DNA of 10,560 bases from an uncultured Streptococcus sp. (lineage in GTDB: Bacteria > Bacillota > Bacilli > Lactobacillales > Streptococcaceae): positions 1 through 10,560 of the forward strand of contig CAJZGQ010000029.1 of NCBI GenBank assembly GCA_916048115.1. Direction: 5' to 3'. Positions 1 to 5,536 of this stretch are shown piece by piece. The notes beneath the pieces were generated by a model, which ran no database searches, was not told the DNA's origin, and was given only the letters and a program-made list of their open reading frames with translations. The first letter of the stretch is position 1; every line of letters starts with the position of its first letter. Made by a program: the position numbers and the translations under genes.

Positions 1-40
1 CAACGAAAAATTTACACCCTCACAAGGGGATTAAGAGCAC

Positions 41-68
41 AAAAAAACAAGCCCTATAGGAGAGCCTG
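41..68 (-). terminator. Intrinsic terminator, distal copy of a duplicated hairpin
   Basis: Read on the minus strand, CAGGCTCT pairs with AGGGCTTG around the loop CCTAT (8 bp, two G-U pairs) and is followed directly by seven T. This is a textbook rho-independent terminator for leftward transcription. The hairpin matches the one just after greA (310-330) at all but two central bases, and it has a better T-tract. It probably gives final termination of mltG-greA transcripts. Confidence 0.75.
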
Positions 69-161
69 CTTTAAGACCGTTTTTACATAAGTAATGTTAA
101 AAAATAAAATGATATAAACTATTAGGTTTATAGAGCAGATACCGAAACTTTCCGCTGTGAG

Positions 162-194
162 AAAAGTGCCTGAAACAATTATGTTTCAGGCACT
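162..194 (-). terminator. Terminator-like perfect hairpin
   Basis: A perfect 13-bp inverted repeat (AGTGCCTGAAACA with its complement, 4-nt loop) is followed on the minus strand by TTTTCTC. The stem is long and mostly A/T-G/C balanced and the T-tract is short. It could end leftward transcripts that read through the hairpin after greA, or it could simply be part of the repeat-like element around it. Confidence 0.5.
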
Positions 195-199
195 AGGGG

Positions 200-225
200 A
201 GTTTTGAAACCTTAGGTTCAAAACT
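200..225. repeat. Inverted repeat, imperfect
   Basis: AGTTTTGAAACC is followed by TTA and then GGTTCAAAACT. The arms pair over 11 bp with one bulged A. It sits 5 bases from the preceding 13-bp hairpin. There is no T-tract on either side, so it is not a terminator on its own. Confidence 0.55.
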
Positions 226-227
226 AA

Positions 228-256
228 GTCATGGAACTTCGTAGAAGTTCGCTGAC
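228..256. repeat. Inverted repeat with internal loop
   Basis: GAACTTC and GAAGTTC pair perfectly around GTA. Outside a 2x2 internal loop, GTCA pairs with TGAC. It is the third hairpin in a row after 165-194 and 200-225, separated from the second by only two bases. Confidence 0.5.
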
Positions 257-305
257 GTCCGTACTCACTTAAGGAAAGGTTCTAAGAGGACTTTGTCTTT
301 AATCT

Positions 306-330
306 GAAACAAGCCCTCTTGGAGAGCCTG
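306..330 (-). terminator. Hairpin just after greA, weak intrinsic terminator
   Basis: On the minus strand CAGGCTCTC pairs with GAGGGCTTG around the loop CAA (9 bp, two G-U pairs), starting 10 bases after the greA stop. The following tract is only TTTC, so termination may be incomplete. The stronger copy of the same hairpin lies 262 bases further downstream. Confidence 0.6.
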
Positions 331-340
331 CATTTTATAT

Positions 341-823
341 TTACGCTGTTTTTTCTACGTTCAAAATTTTCACTTGGTAGCTTCCAGCTGGTGTTTCAAC
401 AGTGACCACATCACCTGTTTTTTTACCAATCAAAGCGTGACCGATTGGGCTTTCGTTTGAGATCTTTCCTGCAAAAGCATCTGCTCCTGCTGAACCTACG
501 ATGCTGTATACTTCTTCATCTGTTTCGCCAACTTCTTGGACTGTAACGGTTTTTCCGATCGCTACTTCGTCTACAGCAACTGCATCGCTATCAACGATTT
601 CAGCATAGCGGATTTTTGTTTCCAAGCTTGAGATTTGACCTTCCACAAAAGCTTGTTCATCTTTTGCTGCTTCGTACTCAGAGTTTTCTGAGAGGTCACC
701 GTATGAACGAGCGATCTTGATCCGTTCTACGACTTCAGGTCGACGGACCAATTTCAATTCTTCTAATTCTAGTTCTAATTTTTCTTTTTCTGCTAGGGTC
801 ATTGGGTATGTTTTTTCTGCCAT
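341..823 (-). CDS. greA: Transcription elongation factor GreA
   Basis: GreA enters the secondary channel of RNA polymerase and stimulates cleavage of the backtracked transcript 3' end, rescuing stalled complexes. The 160-residue product has the family length and layout. Residues 1-77 are a charged antiparallel coiled coil whose tip carries GDLSENSEY, with D43 and E46 matching the acidic tip residues known to act in E. coli GreA. The C-terminal FKBP-like domain follows, including [18 protein letters not shown] at about 121-138. I chose the ATG at 823 because MAEKTYPMT is the normal start and AGAAAGAGAAG lies just upstream. An in-frame ATG at 871 would put the start inside a hairpin. The gene follows mltG by 57 bases with no convincing promoter between, so it is probably expressed by read-through from mltG or from a promoter inside mltG. 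Confidence 0.96.
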   Translation of the reverse strand: MAEKTYPMTLAEKEKLELELEELKLVRRPEVVERIKIARSYGDLSENSEYEAAKDEQAFVEGQISSLETKIRYAEIVDSDAVAVDEVAIGKTVTVQEVGETDEEVYSIVGSAGADAFAGKISNESPIGHALIGKKTGDVVTVETPAGSYQVKILNVEKTA

Positions 824-850
824 TATACTTCTCTTTCTATTATTTGAATG

Positions 851-880
851 AAAAAGCTGTGGACGCGCCACATGCTTTTT
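851..880 (-). terminator. Hairpin between mltG and greA, terminator or attenuator
   Basis: Directly after the mltG stop codon, the minus strand reads AAAAAGC, a bulged A, TGTGG, loop CGCGT, then CCACA and GCTTTTT. The 12-bp stem with flanking A- and T-tracts could act on either strand. It lies 28 bases before the greA start. It likely lowers, rather than blocks, transcription into greA, since no other good promoter for greA is visible here. Confidence 0.65.
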
Positions 881-2374
881 CTAGTTTGAACTTGCTTGTG
901 TCAATTTACTATTGACGTGTTCTTCTACATTTTTATTGTGTTCTTCGTATGTCTTAGCGAAGAAGACTTCACCATTTTCGACATTTGCGACAAAATACAA
1001 GTAGTCTGTCTTACTTGGGTTCACCGCCGCTTCGATCGCTGATACTCCAGGGTTATCCACTGGACCAGGCATCAAACCGGTATTCTTATAAATATTATAA
1101 GGTGAATCCAGCTCTGTATCAATCGTTGCATCTTCTTTTAAGGTCGTCTTTTGACCAAGTTTCCCTTCTGCATAAAGAATTGCAATATTACTTTGCAAAG
1201 GCATGTCTTGGTTCAAACGGTTATAGAAGACACTTGCGATATCTTTGCGGTCTTGATCCGTCGCCCCTTCTTTTTCAACCAAGGAAGCAAGAGTCAATAC
1301 TTCGTTTACATTGATGTTCTTGCTCTCAAGTGTTTCATAGTATGGGGTTAAGTTTTGATCCATGGCCGCCAGCATCTGATCGATCATTTCTTTCACTGTG
1401 GTATCTTTCCCATAGTTATAAGTAGCTGGGAAGAGATAACCTTCTAAACGGTAGCGAACACCAGAATCCTTACCTGGCAGATTCGCCAAGAGCTTAGGAT
1501 ATTTGGCCACCATCTTCTCAATAAAGGCATCGTCTTGGACAGCCTTCAAGAAATCTTCTTTCTTAAATGGAGTCTTGCCTGCCTTCTTAGTGGAGACATC
1601 GGTAGTGATAGCCGTCGCAATCTGATCGATCGTATAACCTTCTGGAATCGTCACCTTCCCAAGAACTGGAGCCTGAGGAGTTTTGGTTCCCTCTTCCTGC
1701 AGTTTTTGGATGATGGTTTCTAAATCCATGCTCTTTTGAAGGTTGAAATAACCGGATTTAAAATTGCTATAGTTCTTGAACTTGGTATAGTAGTTAAAGA
1801 ACTGACCATTTTTCACGAGTCCTTTTTTCTCAAGGATCGCGCCAATCTCACGATTACTTGAACCTGCTGGAATCTCAACCGTCACGAATTCTGTTGCATT
1901 TTTATCCATTGGCTTGACAGCTGAATGGATATATGTCACAGCAAAGATCCCTGTAGCCACGATCACAATCAGCAAAAGGCTGACCACTGTCCGCACAATT
2001 CGTTTAGCGATTTTATTTTGTTTCTTTTGTTTTTGTTGGCGCTGGTTACGAGAAGAGCGCGATAAGCTTTCCTCTACCGGTTCCTGACTTGGTTCTTTTA
2101 TAAAAGGCTTTGTGGACTCACTCTTTTCTTCTACAATAGGAGTCGCCTTTTCTGGCTCCACTGGTATTTCTGTGGAAGCCACAACAGCTTCTTCTTTTGG
2201 AGGTGGTGTTGCTTCTTCCTCCTCTTTCAGTGAAGAAGGGGTTTCAATGCTTCGATCAGGTAGATCATACTCTTTTTCGATCTTTAGAAGTTGCTCATTT
2301 GCCTCTTCTAAGTCTCTGAGGATCTGCTCTTTGAAGCTTAATAACTTCTCACTGTCTTGTGATTTATCAGTCAA
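881..2374 (-). CDS. mltG: Endolytic transglycosylase MltG (YceG-like), TTG start
   Basis: MltG is a membrane-anchored lytic transglycosylase that cuts nascent peptidoglycan strands; in pneumococcus it belongs to the peripheral wall-synthesis machinery. From the TTG start the product has 497 residues. Residues 1-110 are a cytoplasmic region with a helical start and Glu/Lys/Pro-rich linker, followed by a basic stretch (about 104-125) and one membrane helix (about 127-149). The LysM-like part and the YceG catalytic domain are outside. SLVEKEG places the expected catalytic Glu at about 367 (E374 counted from the ATG at 2395). The conserved GLMPGPVDNPG and YLYFVAN follow. I prefer TTG at 2374 because GAGGGAGGT lies 8 bases upstream and the resulting TDKSQDSEKLLSFKEQ start resembles pneumococcal MltG as I remember it. 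The ATG codons at 2395 and 2392 fall almost on the predicted transcription start. Confidence 0.95.
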   Translation of the reverse strand: MTDKSQDSEKLLSFKEQILRDLEEANEQLLKIEKEYDLPDRSIETPSSLKEEEEATPPPKEEAVVASTEIPVEPEKATPIVEEKSESTKPFIKEPSQEPVEESLSRSSRNQRQQKQKKQNKIAKRIVRTVVSLLLIVIVATGIFAVTYIHSAVKPMDKNATEFVTVEIPAGSSNREIGAILEKKGLVKNGQFFNYYTKFKNYSNFKSGYFNLQKSMDLETIIQKLQEEGTKTPQAPVLGKVTIPEGYTIDQIATAITTDVSTKKAGKTPFKKEDFLKAVQDDAFIEKMVAKYPKLLANLPGKDSGVRYRLEGYLFPATYNYGKDTTVKEMIDQMLAAMDQNLTPYYETLESKNINVNEVLTLASLVEKEGATDQDRKDIASVFYNRLNQDMPLQSNIAILYAEGKLGQKTTLKEDATIDTELDSPYNIYKNTGLMPGPVDNPGVSAIEAAVNPSKTDYLYFVANVENGEVFFAKTYEEHNKNVEEHVNSKLTQASSN

Positions 2375-2381
2375 ATAATTG

Positions 2382-2390
2382 ACCTCCCTC
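2382..2390 (-). promoter_or_regulatory. Strong ribosome binding site for the TTG start of mltG
   Basis: GAGGGAGGT on the minus strand ends 7-8 bases before the TTG codon at 2374. It lies inside codons 3-5 of the longer reading from ATG 2395, which argues that the longer start is not used. Confidence 0.75.
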
Positions 2391-2405
2391 ATCATAATCC
2401 TTAAT

Positions 2406-2434
2406 ATTATATCTTAAAAGATTTAGAAAAGCAA
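2406..2434 (-). promoter_or_regulatory. Sigma-A type promoter for mltG (and greA)
   Basis: The -35 box TTGCTT (2429-2434), a 17-bp spacer and a perfect -10 TATAAT (2406-2411) sit in the 71-base gap before mltG. The transcription start should fall near 2398-2400, giving a leader of about 25 bases to the TTG start. mltG and greA can therefore be expressed independently of the upstream murC group. Confidence 0.8.
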
Positions 2435-2466
2435 TACAAATCGCCCTTCTTCTTCAAAATACCTAT

Positions 2467-2979
2467 TTAATCAAGGTTTTCATTTCCCCAGACCAGATTG
2501 TGCCAAACTTCACCCGCATATTGGGATTTCGAAAGACCTTCATTGGTGAATCCTTGCTTCTCGTAATAAGGAATCAAATAATCATGACAGGTTAGATTGA
2601 TCCCTTGACGATGATCTTTCACCGCAATCTCTTTCATCGCCTCAAGCAAGAGGGTTCCAACCCCTAGCCCTTGGGCTTCTTTGGCAATGGATAGACTCGT
2701 AATGGAAATAAAACCCTGTTCTAGATGGCTTAGATCTTCAACCTCTGAAAAAGAGGAATCGATCAAATAGCGCTCCGGTCTAACAGGTCCTTCTAAATAC
2801 CCTAAAATCTGACCTTGGCACTCTGCTACAAGAAAAGTCGCTTGAATCTTTTCGATATGATCTCTTAAAATCTCACGCGCAATCGCTTCTTCTTCTGAGA
2901 AATTCTCAAGCTCAATGCGCTCGATAGCATCCAAATCCTGCAGCTCTGCTTGTCTAATGTGAATTTTTTCTTTCATCAT
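2467..2979 (-). CDS. GNAT family N-acetyltransferase, AANAT-like
   Basis: This protein of 170 residues (169 from the second ATG, 2976) has the GNAT fold, which transfers an acetyl group from acetyl-CoA to an amine. Visible marks are the N-terminal IRQAELQDLDAIERIE strand-helix, the beta-4/acetyl-CoA loop at about 92-115 with QGLGVG at 103-108 (the Q/RxxGxG/A motif), and HDYLIPYYEKQGF at 132-144, typical of the C-terminal half of arylalkylamine-type GNATs. The substrate cannot be told from sequence. It starts 9 bases after the stop of the neighbouring GNAT gene, so the two are co-transcribed. AAAGAG lies 3 bases before ATG 2979 and 6 before ATG 2976, so the second ATG is slightly favoured by spacing. 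No terminator is visible after it, and the mltG promoter follows. Confidence 0.85.
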   Translation of the reverse strand: MMKEKIHIRQAELQDLDAIERIELENFSEEEAIAREILRDHIEKIQATFLVAECQGQILGYLEGPVRPERYLIDSSFSEVEDLSHLEQGFISITSLSIAKEAQGLGVGTLLLEAMKEIAVKDHRQGINLTCHDYLIPYYEKQGFTNEGLSKSQYAGEVWHNLVWGNENLD

Positions 2980-2988
2980 TTACTCTTT

Positions 2989-3405
2989 CTATCGTTCCCA
3001 AACCATATGGACACCTCGATCAGACTCAGCTTCATCTCGAAATCCTTGCTGGGCAAAGTAAGAAAGTAAGTCTTCTGAACAATCGATCCAAATAGCTTTC
3101 TTTTCCTTTTGAACAGCTAGATCCTTTAAAGCAGCGATCAGAATAGCACCATATCCTTGACCTTGAAAAGTTGGCCTCACTGCTAATCGCAATACGATGA
3201 GGTCCCCCTTTAAATGATGGTCTTCTGTCGCCAACAAGTAAGCCACAGTATCGCCACCTTGCTCTGCAAGCAAAGAAATGGCTTCCTTCGAACCTAGCGC
3301 TTCCTCAAGAGTGGCCCTGTGCTCCTTTCCTTCATTGTCATGAAGTTCTTCTTCTAGCAAGCCCAGCTGTTCTTGATCAGCTGGGGTGATTGATCGAATC
3401 ATCAT
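2989..3405 (-). CDS. Small GNAT family N-acetyltransferase
   Basis: This 138-residue single-domain GNAT protein begins with MIRSITPADQEQL. It carries the acetyl-CoA binding segment LRLAVRPTFQGQGYGAIL at about 72-89, with QGQGYG at 81-86. It ends in the usual SYFAQQGF strand-helix (115-122). It is shorter than its neighbour, and the two share only the general fold, so I would not call them a recent duplication. The acceptor is unknown; nearby murC does not prove a wall substrate. ATG 3405 is 8 bases after GAGG; the next codon is also ATG. I see no clear promoter in the 81 bases up to murC, so expression probably depends on read-through of the murC hairpin. Confidence 0.82.
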   Translation of the reverse strand: MMIRSITPADQEQLGLLEEELHDNEGKEHRATLEEALGSKEAISLLAEQGGDTVAYLLATEDHHLKGDLIVLRLAVRPTFQGQGYGAILIAALKDLAVQKEKKAIWIDCSEDLLSYFAQQGFRDEAESDRGVHMVWER

Positions 3406-3447
3406 CCTACTTCCCTCGTTTCATGATTCTTCAGCGGACAGATAAAT

Positions 3448-3479
3448 TTGAGTCTGGAACCACTCGATTCCAGACTCAA
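3448..3479 (-). terminator. Terminator-like hairpin after murC
   Basis: A perfect 12-bp stem (TTGAGTCTGGAA with its complement, 8-nt loop that can close further to four bases) starts 7 bases after the murC stop. On the minus strand it is followed by ATTTATC, a weak T-tract. It probably gives partial termination and sets a lower level for the two GNAT genes; it would also protect the murC mRNA 3' end. Confidence 0.55.
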
Positions 3480-3486
3480 TCATCTC

Positions 3487-4821
3487 TTATTGTACGTTAT
3501 GTGTCAAACTGGATAATAGACGCTCAAACGAGTATTCATAGGTTTGAATATCTCCTGCCCCCATAAAAACATAGACCGCATTGTCATGGTCAAGAAGAGG
3601 AGAAACATTCTCAGCTGTAATAATCGCTGAACGTTTGACAATTTTTGCTTCCAAATCTTCAACCTTCACATCGCCATGATCGACTTCCCGTGCAGAACCA
3701 TAGATCTGTGCCAAGTAAACAGCATCTGCTTGATTCAAGGCTTCTGCAAATTCATCTAACAAGGCAATGGTCCGTGTAAAGGTATGTGGTTGGAAAATAG
3801 CCACAATCTCTTTACTTGGGTATTTTTGACGGGCCGCATCCAAGGTTGCAATAATTTCCGTTGGATGATGCGCAAAATCATCGATGATGACTGTTCCATT
3901 GACGACTTTTTCAGTGAAGCGACGTTTCACGCCAGCAAAGGTCTTCAGATGCTCACGAACTAAATCTAAGTCAAATCCTGCAATGTAAAGCAAGCCAATG
4001 ACAGCTGTGGCATTCATGATGTTGTGACGACCAAATGTTGGGATATGGAATTGCCCCAAATCTTCTCCACGGAAATGAACGTTGAAGGTTGAACCTGTCG
4101 TTGAGCGAAGCAAGTTGCTTGCCACAAAATCGTTCGTCTCCTTGTCAAAACCGTAGTAATAAATTGGTGCAGATGAGGTAATCCGACGCAATTCTTTGTC
4201 TTCCCCGTAGATGAAAAGTCCCTTACTGATTTGTTTGGCATAATCATTAAAGGCATTAAAGACATCTTCTAAACTTGTGAAATAGTCTGGATGGTCGAAG
4301 TCAATATTGGTGATGATACTGTATTCAGGATGGTAAGGCATAAAGTGGCGTTCATACTCATCTGATTCAAAAACAAAGTATTTAGCTGCAGCAGAGCCAC
4401 GACCTGTCCCATCACCAATCAAATAACTAGTATCGGTAATATTTGATAAAACGTGAGAAAGCATCCCTGTTGTTGAGGTTTTTCCGTGCGCTCCGGCAAC
4501 TCCCATGCTGACGAAGTCACGCATAAATTCACCAAGGAATTCGTGGTAACGTTTATAGGTTAAGCCATGCTCATCCGCATAAGCGATCTCCACATTATTC
4601 TCCGGACGAAAAGCATTCCCTGCAATGAGGATCTTGTCTCCTTCCAAATTTTTCACATCAAATGGATAAATTTGAATTCCTGCTTGTTCCAAGCCACGTT
4701 GCGTAAAGTAATACTTCTCAACATCTGACCCTTGAACAGTATGTCCCATTTGGTGAAGCATGAGAGCTAAAGCACTCATCCCTGCTCCTTTAATTCCAAT
4801 AAAATGGTATGTATTAGACAT
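3487..4821 (-). CDS. murC: UDP-N-acetylmuramate--L-alanine ligase MurC
   Basis: MurC joins L-alanine to UDP-N-acetylmuramic acid using ATP, the first peptide-adding step of cytoplasmic peptidoglycan precursor synthesis. The 444-residue product has the three Mur ligase domains. The N-terminal Rossmann region has [14 protein letters not shown] (9-22). The central ATPase domain has the P-loop [11 protein letters not shown] (107-117), ESDEYERHF (152-160) and [19 protein letters not shown] (264-271) follows at the domain junction, and the C-terminal domain carries DDFAHHP (314-320) and FQPHTFTRT. All key motifs are intact. The ATG at 4821 is preceded by AAGGAG at 5 bases, an excellent ribosome binding site that lies in the 9-base gap and the end of the preceding gene, so the two are tightly co-transcribed and possibly translationally coupled. 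Confidence 0.98.
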   Translation of the reverse strand: MSNTYHFIGIKGAGMSALALMLHQMGHTVQGSDVEKYYFTQRGLEQAGIQIYPFDVKNLEGDKILIAGNAFRPENNVEIAYADEHGLTYKRYHEFLGEFMRDFVSMGVAGAHGKTSTTGMLSHVLSNITDTSYLIGDGTGRGSAAAKYFVFESDEYERHFMPYHPEYSIITNIDFDHPDYFTSLEDVFNAFNDYAKQISKGLFIYGEDKELRRITSSAPIYYYGFDKETNDFVASNLLRSTTGSTFNVHFRGEDLGQFHIPTFGRHNIMNATAVIGLLYIAGFDLDLVREHLKTFAGVKRRFTEKVVNGTVIIDDFAHHPTEIIATLDAARQKYPSKEIVAIFQPHTFTRTIALLDEFAEALNQADAVYLAQIYGSAREVDHGDVKVEDLEAKIVKRSAIITAENVSPLLDHDNAVYVFMGAGDIQTYEYSFERLLSSLTHNVQ

Positions 4822-4830
4822 GTTTTCTCC

Positions 4831-5481
4831 TTATTCTTGATCTAGATGGGTTAAATCCAATTCTTGTTTGATCGGCTGTGGTTTCAGCTTTTGCTGATCT
4901 TTATTGTATATCTGGCTGGTCTTTAAGAAATCATAATTATTTTTCTTCTCAGTAGGTTCTGCCACTTCTGTTTCTCCTGCGGGTTCAAACTCTGCAAGGA
5001 TCAACTGATCTTGTCGCAATCGTTTGCTATATTTTAATAATTCACCCGGATTTTCCTTTTGGAAGGGGGCTGTTGGCTGGCCAGGTTTTCGTTCTGAAAT
5101 AAACGGTTTTTTCCGCTTACTTGTGGTAGCCACTGGCTCTGTAGTCAGGTAGGGAGCTGTGCGTTTCTTTTTCAGATCTTCACGCGCACGCTCTCTAGCT
5201 TCCTCTGCATAACGATTGGCAGGGCTTTTTTTATCAATCGGCTCTTTAAAATCAGGTTTTCTTACTGGCCGTCTTTTCGGTAGGGGCTCTTCTAGTGGTT
5301 GATGGTAAGGATGCTTAGGCTTGGTATTTTCAGCAATCGGTTGCCATTCCAAAAAATTTTTATCCACATAGTCGCCTGTAATGTTACTAATCAAATCTGT
5401 TTCATCATACAGGTTCATGTGGGGCATCTCTGTTAACATCAACTCATTATCCCCTACTTGAGGAAAATATTTTTCTGTCAT
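4831..5481 (-). CDS. Unknown basic, low-complexity cytoplasmic protein upstream of murC
   Basis: I do not recognise a domain in this 216-residue protein. It has no signal peptide or membrane segment. Residues 1-50 are acidic to neutral with some aromatic residues (NFLEWQPIAENT at 42-53). Residues 54-135 are rich in Lys, Arg, Pro and Glu, with a charged helical stretch at about 89-107 (RYAEEARERAREDLKKKR). A short ordered-looking piece ELLKYSKRLRQDQLILAEFE (147-166) is followed by a charged tail with NNYDFLKTSQIYNKDQ. This composition suggests intrinsic disorder and binding to a partner or nucleic acid, which is inference only. The ATG at 5481 has AAAGGAAG upstream; an in-frame ATG at 5505 would lie upstream of the predicted transcription start. 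It ends 9 bases before murC, sharing its promoter. Confidence 0.8.
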   Translation of the reverse strand: MTEKYFPQVGDNELMLTEMPHMNLYDETDLISNITGDYVDKNFLEWQPIAENTKPKHPYHQPLEEPLPKRRPVRKPDFKEPIDKKSPANRYAEEARERAREDLKKKRTAPYLTTEPVATTSKRKKPFISERKPGQPTAPFQKENPGELLKYSKRLRQDQLILAEFEPAGETEVAEPTEKKNNYDFLKTSQIYNKDQQKLKPQPIKQELDLTHLDQE

Positions 5482-5507
5482 GCTTTCTTCCTTTCGACAC
5501 TCCATTA

Positions 5508-5535
5508 ATTATAAACTATTCACAGAATTTTTCAA
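5508..5535 (-). promoter_or_regulatory. Sigma-A type promoter for the unknown gene and murC
   Basis: TTGAAA (5530-5535), a 16-bp spacer and a perfect TATAAT (5508-5513) occupy the 55-base gap after the helicase gene. The -35 box begins one base after the helicase stop codon. Transcription should start near 5501, giving a leader of about 20 bases to the ATG at 5481. Confidence 0.8.
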
Positions 5536-5536
5536 G

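Larger units (their letters stand above)
69..306. other. Gene-free stretch with several adjacent inverted repeats
   Basis: I see no credible ORF here. The stretch lies between two near-identical terminator hairpins. It contains ATAAAC..GTTTAT at 116-133, a perfect 13-bp stem at 165-194, a 200-225 hairpin with one bulged A, a 228-256 hairpin (7-bp stem plus an outer 4-bp stem), and a G-U-containing hairpin at 276-294. Such closely packed hairpins suggest a small repeat element or a structured 3' RNA. I do not recognise it as a specific BOX, RUP or SPRITE element, and deciding would need a genome-wide copy search. Confidence 0.5.

Noticed and set aside
823..850. TATAAT overlapping the greA start codon
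   Set aside because: It would start transcription inside greA, and the sequence 17 bp upstream (CATTCA) is not a credible -35 box.
824..871. In-frame ATG at 871 that would extend greA to 176 residues
   Set aside because: The extension is made from the hairpin after mltG, has no RBS, and is absent from the usual GreA N-terminus; MAEKTYPMT at 823 is the family start.
985..1351. Plus-strand ORFs of 66-109 codons opposite mltG
   Set aside because: They lie fully antisense to a well-supported gene, overlap each other, lack RBS and show no domain. The same holds for the plus-strand readings over the helicase and der.
4014..4265. Minus-strand 83-codon ORF inside murC in another frame
   Set aside because: murC is intact with all motifs; this is an out-of-frame shadow without its own start signals.
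5482..5505. Longer start (ATG 5505) for the protein upstream of murC
   Set aside because: It falls upstream of the predicted transcription start from the TATAAT at 5508-5513 and has no RBS, while ATG 5481 has AAAGGAAG.
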